64,000 nucleotides of DNA from Lycium barbarum (taxonomy: Eukaryota; Streptophyta; Magnoliopsida; Solanales; Solanaceae), in assembly GCF_019175385.1 (NCBI RefSeq), contig NC_083345.1:8719205-8783204 (forward strand). Direction: 5' to 3'. The notes beneath the pieces were generated by a model. The model ran no database searches. It worked only from the letters and a program-made list of their open reading frames with translations, and was not told where the DNA came from. The position numbers and the translations under genes were made by a program. This document shows, piece by piece, positions 34,586 to 45,892 of the stretch (the stretch's first letter is position 1; each line of letters begins with the position of its first letter).

Positions 34586-37500
34586 ATGGAGCCCGATGGT
34601 AAACCCTAATTTCAATTTTCCTTATCAAAATTGGGGATTTTTTTTTATTTTTTATTTTTAATTTGGAATTATTTTCATTAGGGCAGAGAGGTTCAAATCC
34701 TAAGGCTGTTCTTGCAACCCTGTTGAACAAAAGAGAAAAGCTTCAAGAAGAACTAAGAAATGTTGAAAAACAAGTAAAAAGACTCTATCTTTATTCAATT
34801 CTTTAATTGTTTTCATATTATGAAGTTCTTTTTTTTTTTTTTGTTGCTTTTAAGAAGCTCTCGAATTGGATATTAGTATATTTAGTGCTGCTTTACTGAA
34901 TTTTCTAGAAAAATTGTATGTCTAGTTTGATATGTTGTGGTACTAAGCTTTTGCTGTAATTTCGAGTATCTGCAGCTTGTGTCATGAGTTATGAGAAATT
35001 GTTGCTTATTGGCATTATTCCTTTTTGTTGTTCAAATAGGAAGCTAAAATATGTGTATTGGTTTTATGTAGGTTTATGAGCTAGAGACGAGTTATTTGCA
35101 AGAAACGGGCACCTTTGGGAATGCGTTAAAAGGCTTCGAAAGCTTTCTATCAACATCGAATAAGAATGCAAAGTACACACCTTTCCAGTGTTTATCTGCT
35201 CAAGTTCTTGTAGTTTAAAAACAGAACTGATGGTTATTGTGAATGATTACTTTTTGTTGCAAAGCGTCTCATTTTTTCACCAAAATTTGCTCATGTGCCG
35301 CTTAGTATCCTCAATTGTTAAAGTTTTAATATCGCATATCCTTGATTGATGAAAGGTAAGAATCGGCTTCCAGAATAATGTTAGTCGTGTAGATGGTTAT
35401 TAAGGTTCGTCAGCAACCCATAAGGTTATGATAGCTTGATAGAATAGGTCATGGAAACTTTGTTGTATGAATCAGCAGTTTGTTACATTGACTTAGTGTA
35501 TATATTAGTTTCTTCTTTTATGATCATTGGGCTCTTATTTCAATAACTGCTTAATTTCCACCTGGTATTGAGATAATGATGACAACGGAAATCAGTGCTG
35601 AGGTCCTATAATGGAAATAATCTAGATAGGAATATCCTTGTTCTGAATGTACGGGGTTGGTAGAGCATAGATCAACAAGTAGATGTGCCCTCACAAAAGC
35701 CATTATTTCTTGGCTAGGTGAAAAAATGACCATAAGAAAAAAGGGCCAGTTTCTGCATCTAACGTTACAAAAAAAAAAAGTTTTCAAACATGACTCAAGT
35801 AATTTACTGGTTCCATGACTCTTTACTATTCATCTCTCTGGTAAATTTAAGGTTTCTGATAACCCTTAAACTTCGTCCCGACACGGAACACGGCACGCAC
35901 TATCCTGAGTAAACAAACTTTTAATGACCTGACTAATATCTTAACTAGATCTAAAAAATCTGAGTATTTTTATTTCAAATTTTGATCCAAATCTATACTG
36001 TAATTGAATTTTGTGAATAGGATTGGTGCATTATTTAGGTTCATGCATTCATGTTACCGAAATATTTGGGCTGATTTAATTGGATCTGTGACCAGTATTT
36101 GACTTTGCTTTTTCATGAATTAGAACTTTGTTTCCTTTCCTGGAAGTGATAGTTTGTTTCATAATCTAGTCTATAAGACATTTTCCAAGGATTCTGCTTG
36201 TAAGAATTTCACTTTTATGTCATTTGGCAGCCTCAAAAGGTCAAGAAAATTTCAGCTTGAAGACAGGTTATTCTCGTTATCTTCAGTCACTTCACCAGCG
36301 GTATGTATTTGAACTCTCTAGAGCTTTTGTTTTTATGACTCTTTTACTTGTTCTGTTTATTTCTGATATTTGGTAAGTTCTTTATTCTTGATGCTTATGA
36401 TGTTGCAATTTGACTAAAATAGTGTTCAACCGTGTTTTGCATTGCTTATCCTCCTAAAGCGTGTGGTATTAACAAGTCCTGCAAAACATTCTGTCCCATA
36501 CCCCCTAAAAAGAAAACTCAGAAAGAATAAAGATAAAAGATAACGCTGAATCTCATATCATGATTTTGTTTACAATTTCTTTAAACCATGCATTTAAGGT
36601 AAACTTTAAGGTAAGCCTTAAGTTCGATAATTTGTGTACTGTTAGGTTGATGATAATAATATTCATCGCATTAGCTATGTTATGAATAGATTTTTGAAGT
36701 ATTGATACATCAAAATACGCCAAGGTGAAGCAAGAAAATTTTGCTTTAGAGGTGGGAATAGGGTGCCCAGAAAAGTAGGGGTGGGCATAGTTTGGCCCAA
36801 ACTGAAGTTGGAGTTTTTCAGTTTGGTTCGGTTTTTCGGATTACTGTTCGGTTTTTGGATATTATTTTTTAAGATTATGGATTTGGGATGAAAACTTTTG
36901 GATATTCGAAAATCTGAATTTTGTATACCTTATATTTGGCCCTTAGGCCTTAACTACAAAGCCAAGCATACTCATTAAGACATTAGCCCCTTATCTACAA
37001 AACCAAGCATACTCACAAGGCATTAGCCCAATCCCAACCCCAACATATATTAAATCTTCAAGAAAGGACATTTGCCCATGCAAGGACAGGATTTCATCTT
37101 TCAAGTTTAACTTTGATAACTTTGTAGGCGTTTGACCATAGATTTCAAGTATTTTTCATTTTATTTAGAAATTATGGAGTCGGAGTTGAAGATGGAGTTG
37201 TGTTTGGTTATACCTTTTGCAAAGGATATTTAGAATGATGTTCATACTTCAATGTACTTAAATATAGCTTCAAAAGTTAAAAGTGAGTTGGAAAACAGGT
37301 TATTAGTTGTTTTTCAGATTTAAAATACAACTTCAGATTGGATTTAAAATTTTCATGGCTAGACACTGATTTTCAAATAAAGTGAAGTAGTATTCCCAAA
37401 AAAAAAAAAATGAATAATTTTTATGGCCAAACGGGTCCTAAAACAGGTAAAATATTGTTCTTTTCATATTATATTTTACTTTATTCTTCTTTCTTTTTTC

Positions 37501-39123
37501 TTACAATACCTTTCTTATATCAAGAGTTTGCATTTGTACTTACAATTACCAAAATGTAATAAGATTGTAGTGGGAATGAGAAATTATTAAGCCAATATGA
37601 CATGAATACTTTATTTAGAGGTTCCTTTTTTTGTAAGAAGAAGAAGAAGAAACACAGCTCGTAGGCTTAAACTGAAAATCCGAAGTAACCGAACTGAATA
37701 ATCTGAAAATGAACTCTAAAAGGTTAAAGCAAACCGAGCTTATTTATTTTGAATTTGGATTGTAATATCTTTAATTCGAAACCCAAAAATTTAAACGGAA
37801 ATTTTCATAATGCAAATAAAACTCCCCAATGCGCACCCCTAAAGAATGGACCAAGAAATTGAAATAGTTCTTGCCACCCCCGTTCCCGTTTTCTCTTTTG
37901 CTTTTTCTGTTCAGCCCAAGTTCATGCTTTATTTTGTAACGAAATGTTCTCCAGAATTTAAATCCTCTCCATACTATTGCATGAATGGTGGACGGGGAAT
38001 TCAGATAACTCTTTAGGGGCATTCCTCTTGGATCAACAGATTTTGATGATTGTTTATTGATGGATACTAACATATGCCTTCGATAGCAATTAATTACTTT
38101 TTCAGTTGGAGATGGTTTAGAGTTCTAGAGTCTAATCAATGTTATTGATTTAATTGCAATACCCCTACATTGAACAATATAAAGTACCTGCAGTTATCCC
38201 AATACCTATTTTTCTGTTCTGAAGTCGTCAGAGCTTCTTTAATTTTTCACTATTGGAAAACAAGTTTTCTTCATTTTTCATGTTCTTTGCTTACGTACAG
38301 TTTTAGGGGGAAATGGTTGAAAGTCCAATTCGAAGTCGAAGTTGTGCTGACAGGACGCCATTGTTCTTTTTAATAAATAAATATCTCATGCATGTTTTTG
38401 CAAATTTGTAGATCTGATTATATCTTGTCATCTTTATGTTGAATCATCTTGCTCTACCTCTAATTTCAACTGATTTGATACATTCTCCATGTGTATACTT
38501 AAAACTTAGCACATCTTTGGTCTTAGTAGATGCCTGATGCGGCTGTTATATTCATTTCTGTTTAGGCGGAAGAGCTTGGACTTGGACGTGAAGGTTAGTC
38601 TATTTAGTTTCATATACTCTAATATAAAGCTTTTGCAGGTTTCTTTTGGTGAATATCACTAAGCCAAACTTAGATAGACCTTATAGGTTTTAACCGATAT
38701 TTCATTGTTCCTGGAGAAGTTTTAGATCATTTGTTTTGTTTTTCTTCGCAGATGGAAGACCAGATCCTACTCAAGGTCGAATGAGGGCTGGAGGTTTTGC
38801 AAATAACGGACAGTATGTTCTGCTTTTTATGAAGAGATAATTTGCATTTACTAGAATTGTTACAACGTTTAAGCCTATTATTTTCTAAGATACTTGGATT
38901 GAGGATGGACGATACAATATTTCTGTCTTTTCAAAATAATCCTGCAACTTCTTTATATTTATTCTTTTTCTTCCAAGATGTTTATGAGTATACCTCATCC
39001 AACTACTAATGTAGGGGTAAGCCGAAGAAGGGAAGAGCAGGACCACGAGATGGAAAGAAGTTCCGAATATCAAACGACTTGGATCTTGATGATGACGATG
39101 ATCCAGATTCAAGCTTGAGATAG
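34586..39123 (+). CDS. EAF6: EAF6/MEAF6 homologue, NuA4-type histone acetyltransferase complex subunit, seven exons
   Basis: Exons are 34586-34598, 34682-34773, 35072-35172, 36231-36300, 38566-38593, 38752-38812 and 39015-39123. They total 474 bp and 157 aa, all with GT-AG borders and one continuous frame. EAF6 is a small scaffold subunit of NuA4/TIP60-like histone H4/H2A acetyltransferase complexes in the nucleus. The N-terminal NuA4 domain (about 12-75) shows the coiled-coil AVLATLLNKREKLQEELRNV, then VYELETSYLQETG, GNALKGFESFL and the basic LKRSRKFQLEDRLFSLSSV. The tail has a basic GKPKKGRAGPRDGKKFR patch followed by an acidic DLDLDDDDDPD end, as in plant homologues. Exon 1 (13 bp) and exon 5 (28 bp) are micro-exons. 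Intron 4 (2265 bp) is enlarged by a hAT-like element. Upstream in the intergenic region it faces the ADF gene. Confidence 0.93.
36776..37841. mobile_element. hAT-like non-autonomous element in EAF6 intron 4
   Basis: Starts TAGGGGTGGGCATAG and ends CCCCAATGCGCACCCCTA, giving TAGGGGTG terminal inverted repeats. The body has the GTTTGGTTCGGTTTTTCGG motif shared with the hAT element at 16409-17136. No convincing 8-bp TSD (CAGAAAAG versus AAGAATGG), so it is old. A further MITE is nested at 37125-37440. Confidence 0.65.
37125..37440. mobile_element. nested ~315-bp MITE (GGCGTTTGACCATA family)
   Basis: TAGGCGTTTGACCATA at the left is matched by TATGGCCAAACGGGTCCTA at the right in inverse orientation. 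This is a common solanaceous small MITE pattern. The target duplication is not clear. Confidence 0.65.
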
Positions 39124-39471
39124 CTATTACTAACTTTATTTGAAAAACTTTGTGCTGTAGTTTGTTGTACTATAGTGTTGTATCATCACGTGGTTAAATA
39201 AAATCCTACACAACTATATATGCAGTTGATTAGTTTCGAGCTCACTAGATTAGCTTTAGCAGTGGTTGTGGATGTGCCCAAGAACTTCCGTAAACAGAGT
39301 AGTTGCTCTGATTTAATTTGTACAGTAATATAATTTGACAAATAACACAGGGTTTCAACTGTTTTTATTCTTTGAATTCGTCATTATTACTATAAGATGC
39401 TGGATTGCTTCATTTAGTTTTTCAACTCTTTATTTGGTGCTAGTTTGTGCCTGAAAATGTGTTGCTGAAAT

Positions 39472-39576
39472 GCCTTAGTGGACTGAGTTATCCGATACTT
39501 TGGTGAGAGCTAGTAGGTTCCCAACTAATAGTCGAGGTGTGGGCAAGCTAGCTCGCATATCACCGTTCCAAAAAGT
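39472..39576 (+). mobile_element. 5'-truncated SINE (105 bp), TSD TGTTGCTGAAAT
   Basis: The body GATACTTTGGTGAGAGCTAG ... AGTCGAGGTGTGGGCAAGCT ... CACCGTTCC resembles the 3' part of a solanaceous tRNA-derived SINE. A 12-bp TSD flanks it at 39460-39471 and 39577-39588. The promoter half is missing, as with incomplete reverse transcription. It lies ~350 bp downstream of the EAF6 stop. Confidence 0.85.
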
Positions 39577-39799
39577 TGTTGCTGAAATCAGGTTCCTGGC
39601 AAGACAGGAAACAAATGAGGTCATTGGATCAGCCGTATAACCTACCCTCAAAGACTTTTCCATCTATAGATGATGTCGCTTTAATGCAGATGGAATCAAG
39701 ATATCAGTATGACAATGTCAAGAGATTAATTTTCTTCAAAATGGTATTTACAAGAATATAAGCATTGATCTCTTTTTCTTCACATTAATTTGAAAATAA

Positions 39800-40015
39800 T
39801 AAGGGCAACCCCGAGTTTTGATATACTATCACACTTGGTGGTGATGGATGGATATTATCCCTCCACGCTTAATCAAAGGTCTCAGGTTCGAGCTTTGTGA
39901 ATGGATAAATCTGATAGGCAGCGCTTCCACCTTTAATGGGCCCTAAGCAGTGCGAGTCCAGTTTTAACAGGGCCCCAAAGCGGATAGCGGACACTGGGTG
40001 AAAGCCAAATAATAT
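39800..40015 (+). mobile_element. SINE-like repeat with RNA polymerase III-type boxes
   Basis: TGGTGGTGATGG (39836-39847) resembles an A box and GGTTCGAGC (39895-39903) a B box. Body text AAGGGCAACCCCGAGTTTTG recurs in a second copy at 44541. No clear target duplication. It is tRNA-derived in appearance but not a foldable tRNA. Confidence 0.5.
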
Positions 40016-40032
40016 ATTAGAAGTAATTCACT

Positions 40033-40330
40033 TCGAACGTGTCTACACATTGAATGATTCAGCGCCAAACCATTGAATCACATCGTTGAATTTGATGGGT
40101 TAGGAAAATTTTGGAGTCACCATGTTGAAAAACTAAATGCACATAATTTTTTAGTTGTGAAAGCCTAGCAAGATTTTACCCAGTGCCTTTTTAAAAATAT
40201 AAGCTGATATATTCAACTTTCTTACCAGGTAAGAAAGTGTCACTCTAATGGCAGTATTTCACTAGCATTTTACTTAATTAATAAGCGACTTAGCTTTAAG
40301 CTGTCCATACTCTGCTATTTATATATGTAA
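40033..40330. repeat. second segmental duplication, proximal copy, left part
   Basis: CGTGTCTACACATTGAATGA to GAGTCACCA matches 49850-49940. TTTTTAGTTGTGAAAGCCTA through GCTTTAAGCTGTCCATACTC matches 51605-52605, where a MITE and other DNA intervene. This copy is empty for the MITE at 51668-52495. Confidence 0.82.
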
Positions 40331-41424
40331 AAGTACTAAACAGAAATTTTATAGAATGGACCGATCTAATATAAATTTAGGGAAGTCTATCAAAGAGCTA
40401 TTTTCAATTTGTTGACCACTTCAAGAGTAAGGTAAAAAAAATATCTAATGTACCTCCACGTAAGCAGGGGCGGAGGTACAGTGTAACTTTCATCCTAATT
40501 CAGTAACTTTTGCTTGAATTGTAAATAGTTGATTTTGAACCCAACTAATCAAATTAATGGCGGTAGCATCCCGAACACAATTTCATAAAGTTCAAATCCT
40601 AGATTTATCCCAGAACAATACAGTACAAAAACAACTATATACACCACAATCACAACAAGTTGGGATTGACTATATGAAATCCTCTTTGTCCATATCCCTC
40701 CTCATTCACGTAAGCATAACCAAAGAGCAGATTCAATTACACAAGCAGATAAGATAAAGTTAATCACTAAATTACCGCATGTGAAAAACAGTTTTTGCAA
40801 GAAATGGTCCACTGCAACCTAAGACAAAGACAATAATTATCGAACGACGAATTCAACGAAGTTTAGTTACATCTAGTTTCAGAATGTCAAAACGTGCTAG
40901 CTAAGCTTTGAAATGGTATTAGGAGAAATGATAGCAACACAAATGGTTTACAATGTTGTTATCTAAATTAGATAGTCTAATGCTTATTATAAGGCGTTCG
41001 TATAACCAATACTTAGACGGGGGGAAGTCATTATAAAAATTTCTTTAGACATTAATGATGTCGGTCGATGACTTTATACCGTTAACCTCGTCAACAAGAT
41101 TTGGTAGCATATGAAATAATGTGAAGCTCCTTGATAAGCCAGTGCGGTTGTAAGATATTTTGGATTTATATAATTACATACAAGTATGATCCCATAACTG
41201 GTAGAATTCATTTAACTAGGATTTACTCAGATAATATCCATTTTCCTGAGAACTTGAATAATCCAAAAATCTATTTAATTAAGGAGATTATGTCAAAGTG
41301 ATTAAGAAACAACATTTGCTAGACTGTTTCAAGAGCCATGAGGTTAATCATATCTAATTCTATTGTTGAAATCATAATGTACATTGCGAAATATGGAAAT
41401 TATGCTTTTTTACTTTTCCTTTTC
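40331..41424. other. AT-rich intergenic DNA, repeat fragments only
   Basis: A GCAGGGGCGGAGGTACAG segment near 40466 looks like one terminus of a common solanaceous repeat (also at 63247), and CAACAAGTTGGGATTGACTA near 40656 resembles a SINE fragment. No gene or complete element found. Confidence 0.5.
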
Positions 41425-41652
41425 GGGTGTGTTGGTATGAATGAAAATGTTTTTGATGTAAAATATTTTTGCTGCAAAATAAGTGATTTTCTTATTTATT
41501 TTCTCATTTTGGGTTAGTAACCAGAAAAATTATCCCAAAAGCATTTGTATATAATCTATTCAAACACTATGGGGTGGGGTGGAGGAAGAGGCGTGGGGGT
41601 GGTCGATCGCGAAGGTGGCCTAGGGGGCATGGGGTGGGGAGTGTTGGAGGGT

Positions 41653-42964
41653 TGATAACGTCCAAATACACTCCTCAAAGAGAAAGTGTACACGGTCGTA
41701 TGCAATATATTTACCCAACTATGAGTCGGGGTCGATCCCACAGGAAACAATATGCTAGGCGATTAAGAAAGTAAGGAACTTTCACCAACCAAGCTAAAGC
41801 CAAACGATAGATAATATTTTGGGTTTTTGAGAAAATTATGACTAATGCGGAAATGTAAACTAACCTAGAAAGCAAGTAAAATGATCAATGGCCACAAGTT
41901 TGGATAATAGGAAATTACACTCAAGTAACGATCCAACGTATTTTATGATTTTACAACTAAGAGCGGGTTTGTGTCAATAGATAATGATTTCTCAAATCTC
42001 ATTGAAAGTCTTCCAACCAAATCAATGAATTTCACTCTAAGCTTTTCCAAGCCTTAGAGTGTGATATTAGGCACAATCAATTTAACCTCAAGTAACTATC
42101 CTCTTCCGAGCACAAGTTATTAGATGAGTTTAATGACCCAAATTCTTGTTAATTAATCTTTCCCAACCTAGATTTTCTCTTCCAAGCTCAATCTAAGTAA
42201 ATGGGTGAGTCCTAGGGTTAGCTAATCCCTTTGGAAACATTCAAGAACGAGATTAATTAAATCAACAGAGACCCACTTCAATAGCAATAAAAATCATTCA
42301 ATACATAAGCAAAACAAGAGTTTCAATCCAAACTTTAATCAAGAATACTTTCATAAACGAGATTCAAGTCTAGAAATGAAATACTACACACTAAAATATT
42401 CAATACAAAACAAGGAATTGAAGAAAGGTTTAAGAATTATCTCATTAAAGTGCTCCAATCTTCTCTTCCAATGGTGTAGGTGAAAACCCTAGCCTCCAAA
42501 ACTTGCAAAATGGCAAAAGATGGAAAATGTTTTGCCCTAGCCTCTCTTTTGTAGCTCCCCCCAATTTTTCCAAGTCCAAAAAATGTCAAAATCTGCCCCC
42601 ATATTTTTGTTTTTGCAATTCTGCCCGTTTTTGCAAAACTGTCCACTTTTGACAGTTTTGCAAATCTGTCCCGTTTTTGCAAAACTGTCCAGTTTTGACA
42701 GTTTTGCAAAAATGTCCAGTTTGACCTCTTTTTGACTTTCTTTTCACTTGGTATCTTCCGATCACTCATTTCAGCTACTTGGCTTGTTTTGCTCTATTTT
42801 GTTTCATTTTGGTCTATTTTGGTCCATTTTGCTCTTTTATGCTCTCCGGGCATCTTTTCCTACAAAACAACATAAAAACACAAAAAGTAACAACAAAAGT
42901 GCTTAAGGAGTCACAAAAGCTTAAGGAATTAGCGTCGAATATCGCGTAATTTCACGACTCATCA
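41653..42964 (-). mobile_element. Athila-like solo LTR (1312 bp), TSD AGGGT
   Basis: Plus-strand ends are TGATAACGTCCAAATACACT and CGTAATTTCACGACTCATCA; AGGGT flanks it at 41648-41652 and 42965-42969. Read on the minus strand it ends in GTATTTGGACGTTATCA, preceded by a GGGATCGACCCCGACTC segment. That is the pattern I associate with Athila LTRs and resembles the plus-strand end at 48200-48294. No ORF. An internal GTCCAGTTTTGACAGTTTTG repeat lies at 42600-42725. Confidence 0.88.
42600..42725. repeat. short tandem/inverted repeat GCAAAACTGTCC / GACAGTTTTGC
   Basis: Three to four alternating copies of TTTTTGCAAAACTGTCCA and TTTTGACAGTTTTGCAAA form potential stem-loops inside the solo LTR. Confidence 0.85.
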
Positions 42965-43015
42965 AGGGTGCAGAAGAGACAATCAGTGTGGAATGCCACT
43001 TATGAAACTTGTTTT

Positions 43016-44097
43016 TGTTAGGATTTTGTCCTGATTTTCTTACCATATTTGGATTTTACCTTTTCTTGAAGGGAGGCAAAGAGTTTACCATATTTGGTTT
43101 TACTTTTCCCAAAAGGAAAATTTTAATATTCCATATTTGGGTAATCTCTTTCTTGGAGGAAAAGGGTTTTGGACCTCTATAAATTGAAGAATCCCTCTCA
43201 TACAACACAGCGCAATAATATCTACAATTTAGTCATTAAAGAGTCTTTTTAGGGTAAGCTTCTTCTGTCAATAGGTTTTTATGTTTTATATATTCTTTAT
43301 TGTCTGATTTATGGTCGCTGAAGGTTTGCAATTATTAGCTTCCGCATAACGCCCTATTATTTTCGAACCCAACAATTGGTATCAGAGTCAATGGTTCAAC
43401 GAGGTTGAAAACAGGTTCAAGGCGGATCAGTTCAAGTTGCAGCAAACTCGACGATAATGAAGATTTTTGTCAAAAAAAAAAAAAAAAAAGAGTCGACCAT
43501 ATTTTCAACATTCCTACTGCTGCATCTTTAAAAATAAAACAAAATATTTTTTAAACCATTTTTAACCCATAATATTTTAACATATTTTTAAGCATGGCAA
43601 TCAGCAGTGATGAAGATTATGTGAAGAAGACGGATCAAGTTTTGTCAAGAAAATTCTAGTCAAAAGGAGAGATTTGTAGGTGCCTTGATTTTCTTACCAT
43701 ATTAAAATTTTACCTTTTCTTGAAGGGAGGCAAAGAGTTTACCATATTTGGTTTTACTTTTCCCAAAAGGAAAATTTTAATATTCCATATTTGGGTAACC
43801 TCTTTCTTGGAGGAAAAGGGTTTTGGACCTCTATAAATTAAAGAATCTCTCTCATACAACACAGCGCAATAATATCTACAATTTAGTCATTAAATTGTCT
43901 TGTTTAGGAAGAGATTATTCTCTCAATAGGTTTTTATGCTTTATATATTAGTTTTTCAATAAGTATGTCACTTGACCAAATCATATATTATAATATTATG
44001 TCTTTTTAGTATATCTTCTTTGTCGTTTGATTTATCGTCGCTCAATATTTGCAATTATTAGCTTCCATATGACGCCCTATTATTTTCGAACCCAACA
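43016..44097 (+). mobile_element. TRIM (terminal-repeat retrotransposon in miniature), TSD GTTTT
   Basis: 5' LTR 43016-43374, internal ~300 bp, 3' LTR about 43675-44097. LTRs start TGTTAGG or TGTAGGTGC and end TTTTCGAACCCAACA. GTTTT flanks the element at 43011-43015 and 44098-44102. TGGTATCAGAGTC (43377 onward), a near-perfect tRNA-Met PBS, follows the 5' LTR, and a purine-rich AAAAGGAGAGA precedes the 3' LTR. No protein is encoded. Empty paralogous sites are near 51225 and 53490. The 3' LTR carries ~65 bp (about 43950-44015) not in the 5' LTR. Confidence 0.9.
43377..43389 (+). other. primer-binding site of the TRIM
   Basis: TGGTATCAGAGTC matches the initiator tRNA-Met primer site except at the last positions (GC expected after GA) and starts three bases after the LTR end. 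Confidence 0.8.
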
Positions 44098-44540
44098 GTT
44101 TTCCCTACTTTTACTTAAGAGGTCAATTTTCTCATTTTCAAGAAATTTATTTTCCTTGAGAAAATATTTTCTAAAAATTTTGACGAAACAAATATAAGAA
44201 AATTAGAAAAATCTTCACGTATCAAACACGCCATTCGTCTTCGCTTTCTCTTTTGGGTGGCAAACCATGAGTCCAGTCCAATTACATGTGAAGAACTTGC
44301 AATGGACACCGTTACGCTAAAAAATCTAAGTATATAGTCTGCTATGACCTAATTACGTACCCTTAAAATGGTTACAAAATGGGAAATCAAAATGTGAGCA
44401 AAATTTTAAGCTTTGAGCGAGATATACTGATTTCATACAGTTTTTATACACGACATTTTTAGCGATTTTTTCAAAATGGTAATTACAAGATTCTAAGCAT
44501 TCGTCTTTTTTTTGGTTCTTTTCAAATTAGTTTGAATAGA

Positions 44541-44745
44541 ATAAGGGCAACCGAGTTTTGATATATTATGACGCTTGGTGGTATTGGATGGCTGTGTCTC
44601 TGCCCTTAATAGATGGTCTCAAATTTTATAATAGGCACCTCCCCCCCCCCCCCCCCCCCCCCCCCAGCCCACCACCAATCGGTTCTAAGCCGTCTGAGTC
44701 CGCTTTAATAGAAGTTTTTGCACGGACTCCCTTCAAACGCACCGG
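44541..44745 (+). mobile_element. second SINE-like repeat, split by a 25-base C run
   Basis: ATAAGGGCAACCGAGTTTTG and TATGACGCTTGGTGGTATTGG match the repeat at 39800; the tail GGTTCTAAGCCGTCTGAGTC matches its distal half. A homopolymer of 25 C at 44641-44665 lies between the two halves. Both copies sit in similar contexts. Confidence 0.5.
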
Positions 44746-45890
44746 TCTTTAATTTTTGCCCTTGATATTTGTGGTCTTTAATTATTATTTTTCCATGCTG
44801 CTCATTTTAATGAAAATATTTAGACCTACTTCGCTCGACATAAGTTCTGTAACATTTTTATTCTTGCTCGGCACAATTTCTGTAGGAATTAAGTTATGCG
44901 GCATAAGTTGTGTAGTATTTTCATATTATGTTGAGTGGTGAAAGTTTTGTCGTGTCCGACATAACTTGTGAGATGTTATGTTACACTTACCGAATGATGT
45001 GTAAACTTAGTCGAGCGATATCTAAGCTTATGTCATTTTTTAAATTATGTTGAGTGTTAAAAGTTTTGTTATATCTGGCATAACTCGAGGGACCAATAAA
45101 TGCAATTAGCCTTTTCCAATTGTTTTTTCTAAGAACAAAAGTTATTAACGGGAATACAACTTCATGTTAAGTAGTAGTACTAATATATTTAGCCCACGAA
45201 ATTAATAACAGACATCACGACCAAATAGTCCATATACAATTGGTAAAAGAAACTTTTTAATGATGAAAACTGAATTATAAGAACTGATGTAACAGTTTAT
45301 CGAAAAATGTTTTACTAATTACCAGTAATAACAACTGTTAATACATAGTAGCATTTTCCCCTAATTATTAGCTTGTTGCAAAAGTCTATTAAAGAATTAA
45401 AAAGAATATGTTTATCAAATTAATGGTTGAATTAAATCTTTTAATTTAATAAATCAGAAAAACATATCCTTTTGTGTGGAGAGTGAAGACTATCTATAAA
45501 TTAAGAAGCCAAATGAGAAGTCAAAATATTATGGAGAGTGGCGGCTAATTAAAGCAAACAGTTGTTGTCTGTTTGAACTTTCAAGACAAAATATTTGTTT
45601 GTAGTTAAATTTTGATATGTTTTTAAGTATCCCTATAACTCTTGAGCTTTAAGGCTTATTAAGGAGGTTGTCCTTAAGAATATTTTGTCAGATTAAACAT
45701 ATTTCCTATCTTAAGAATGCAAAAAGTTCTTCTCATATATTTTTATAACAAACTACAACAAGAGAAGAAACCGCAAATCAATCGAAGAAAATAAATTTTC
45801 CTATATATCAATATATTTTGTAAAAGAAGTGGGCTTTTTACGTATTTTCTAGCGTTTGGTAAGTAAACAAAAAAACATTATTCCAAGATA
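44746..45890. other. AT-rich DNA, no gene seen
   Basis: Contains loosely repeated CATAAGTTGTGTAG / CATAACTTGTGAG / GGCATAACTC segments between 44840 and 45085, probably a decayed repeat. Frames here are short and not gene-like. Confidence 0.5.
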
Positions 45891-45892
45891 TC

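Larger units (their letters stand above)
41425..44250. repeat. MITE-like repeat, interrupted by a solo LTR and a TRIM
   Basis: Outer parts (GTGTTGGTATGAATGAAAAT near 41428; ATTTTCTCATTTTCAAG to CAAATATAAGAAAATTAG up to about 44250) match two other copies at about 50786-51365 and 53290-53605. Those are uninterrupted at the sites of the two insertions here. Confidence 0.7.

Noticed and set aside
39800..40015. tRNA gene, because of A-box- and B-box-like sequences
   Set aside because: The boxes are too far apart, no cloverleaf can be drawn, and a diverged second copy at 44541 lacks the B box. SINE-like is the better reading.
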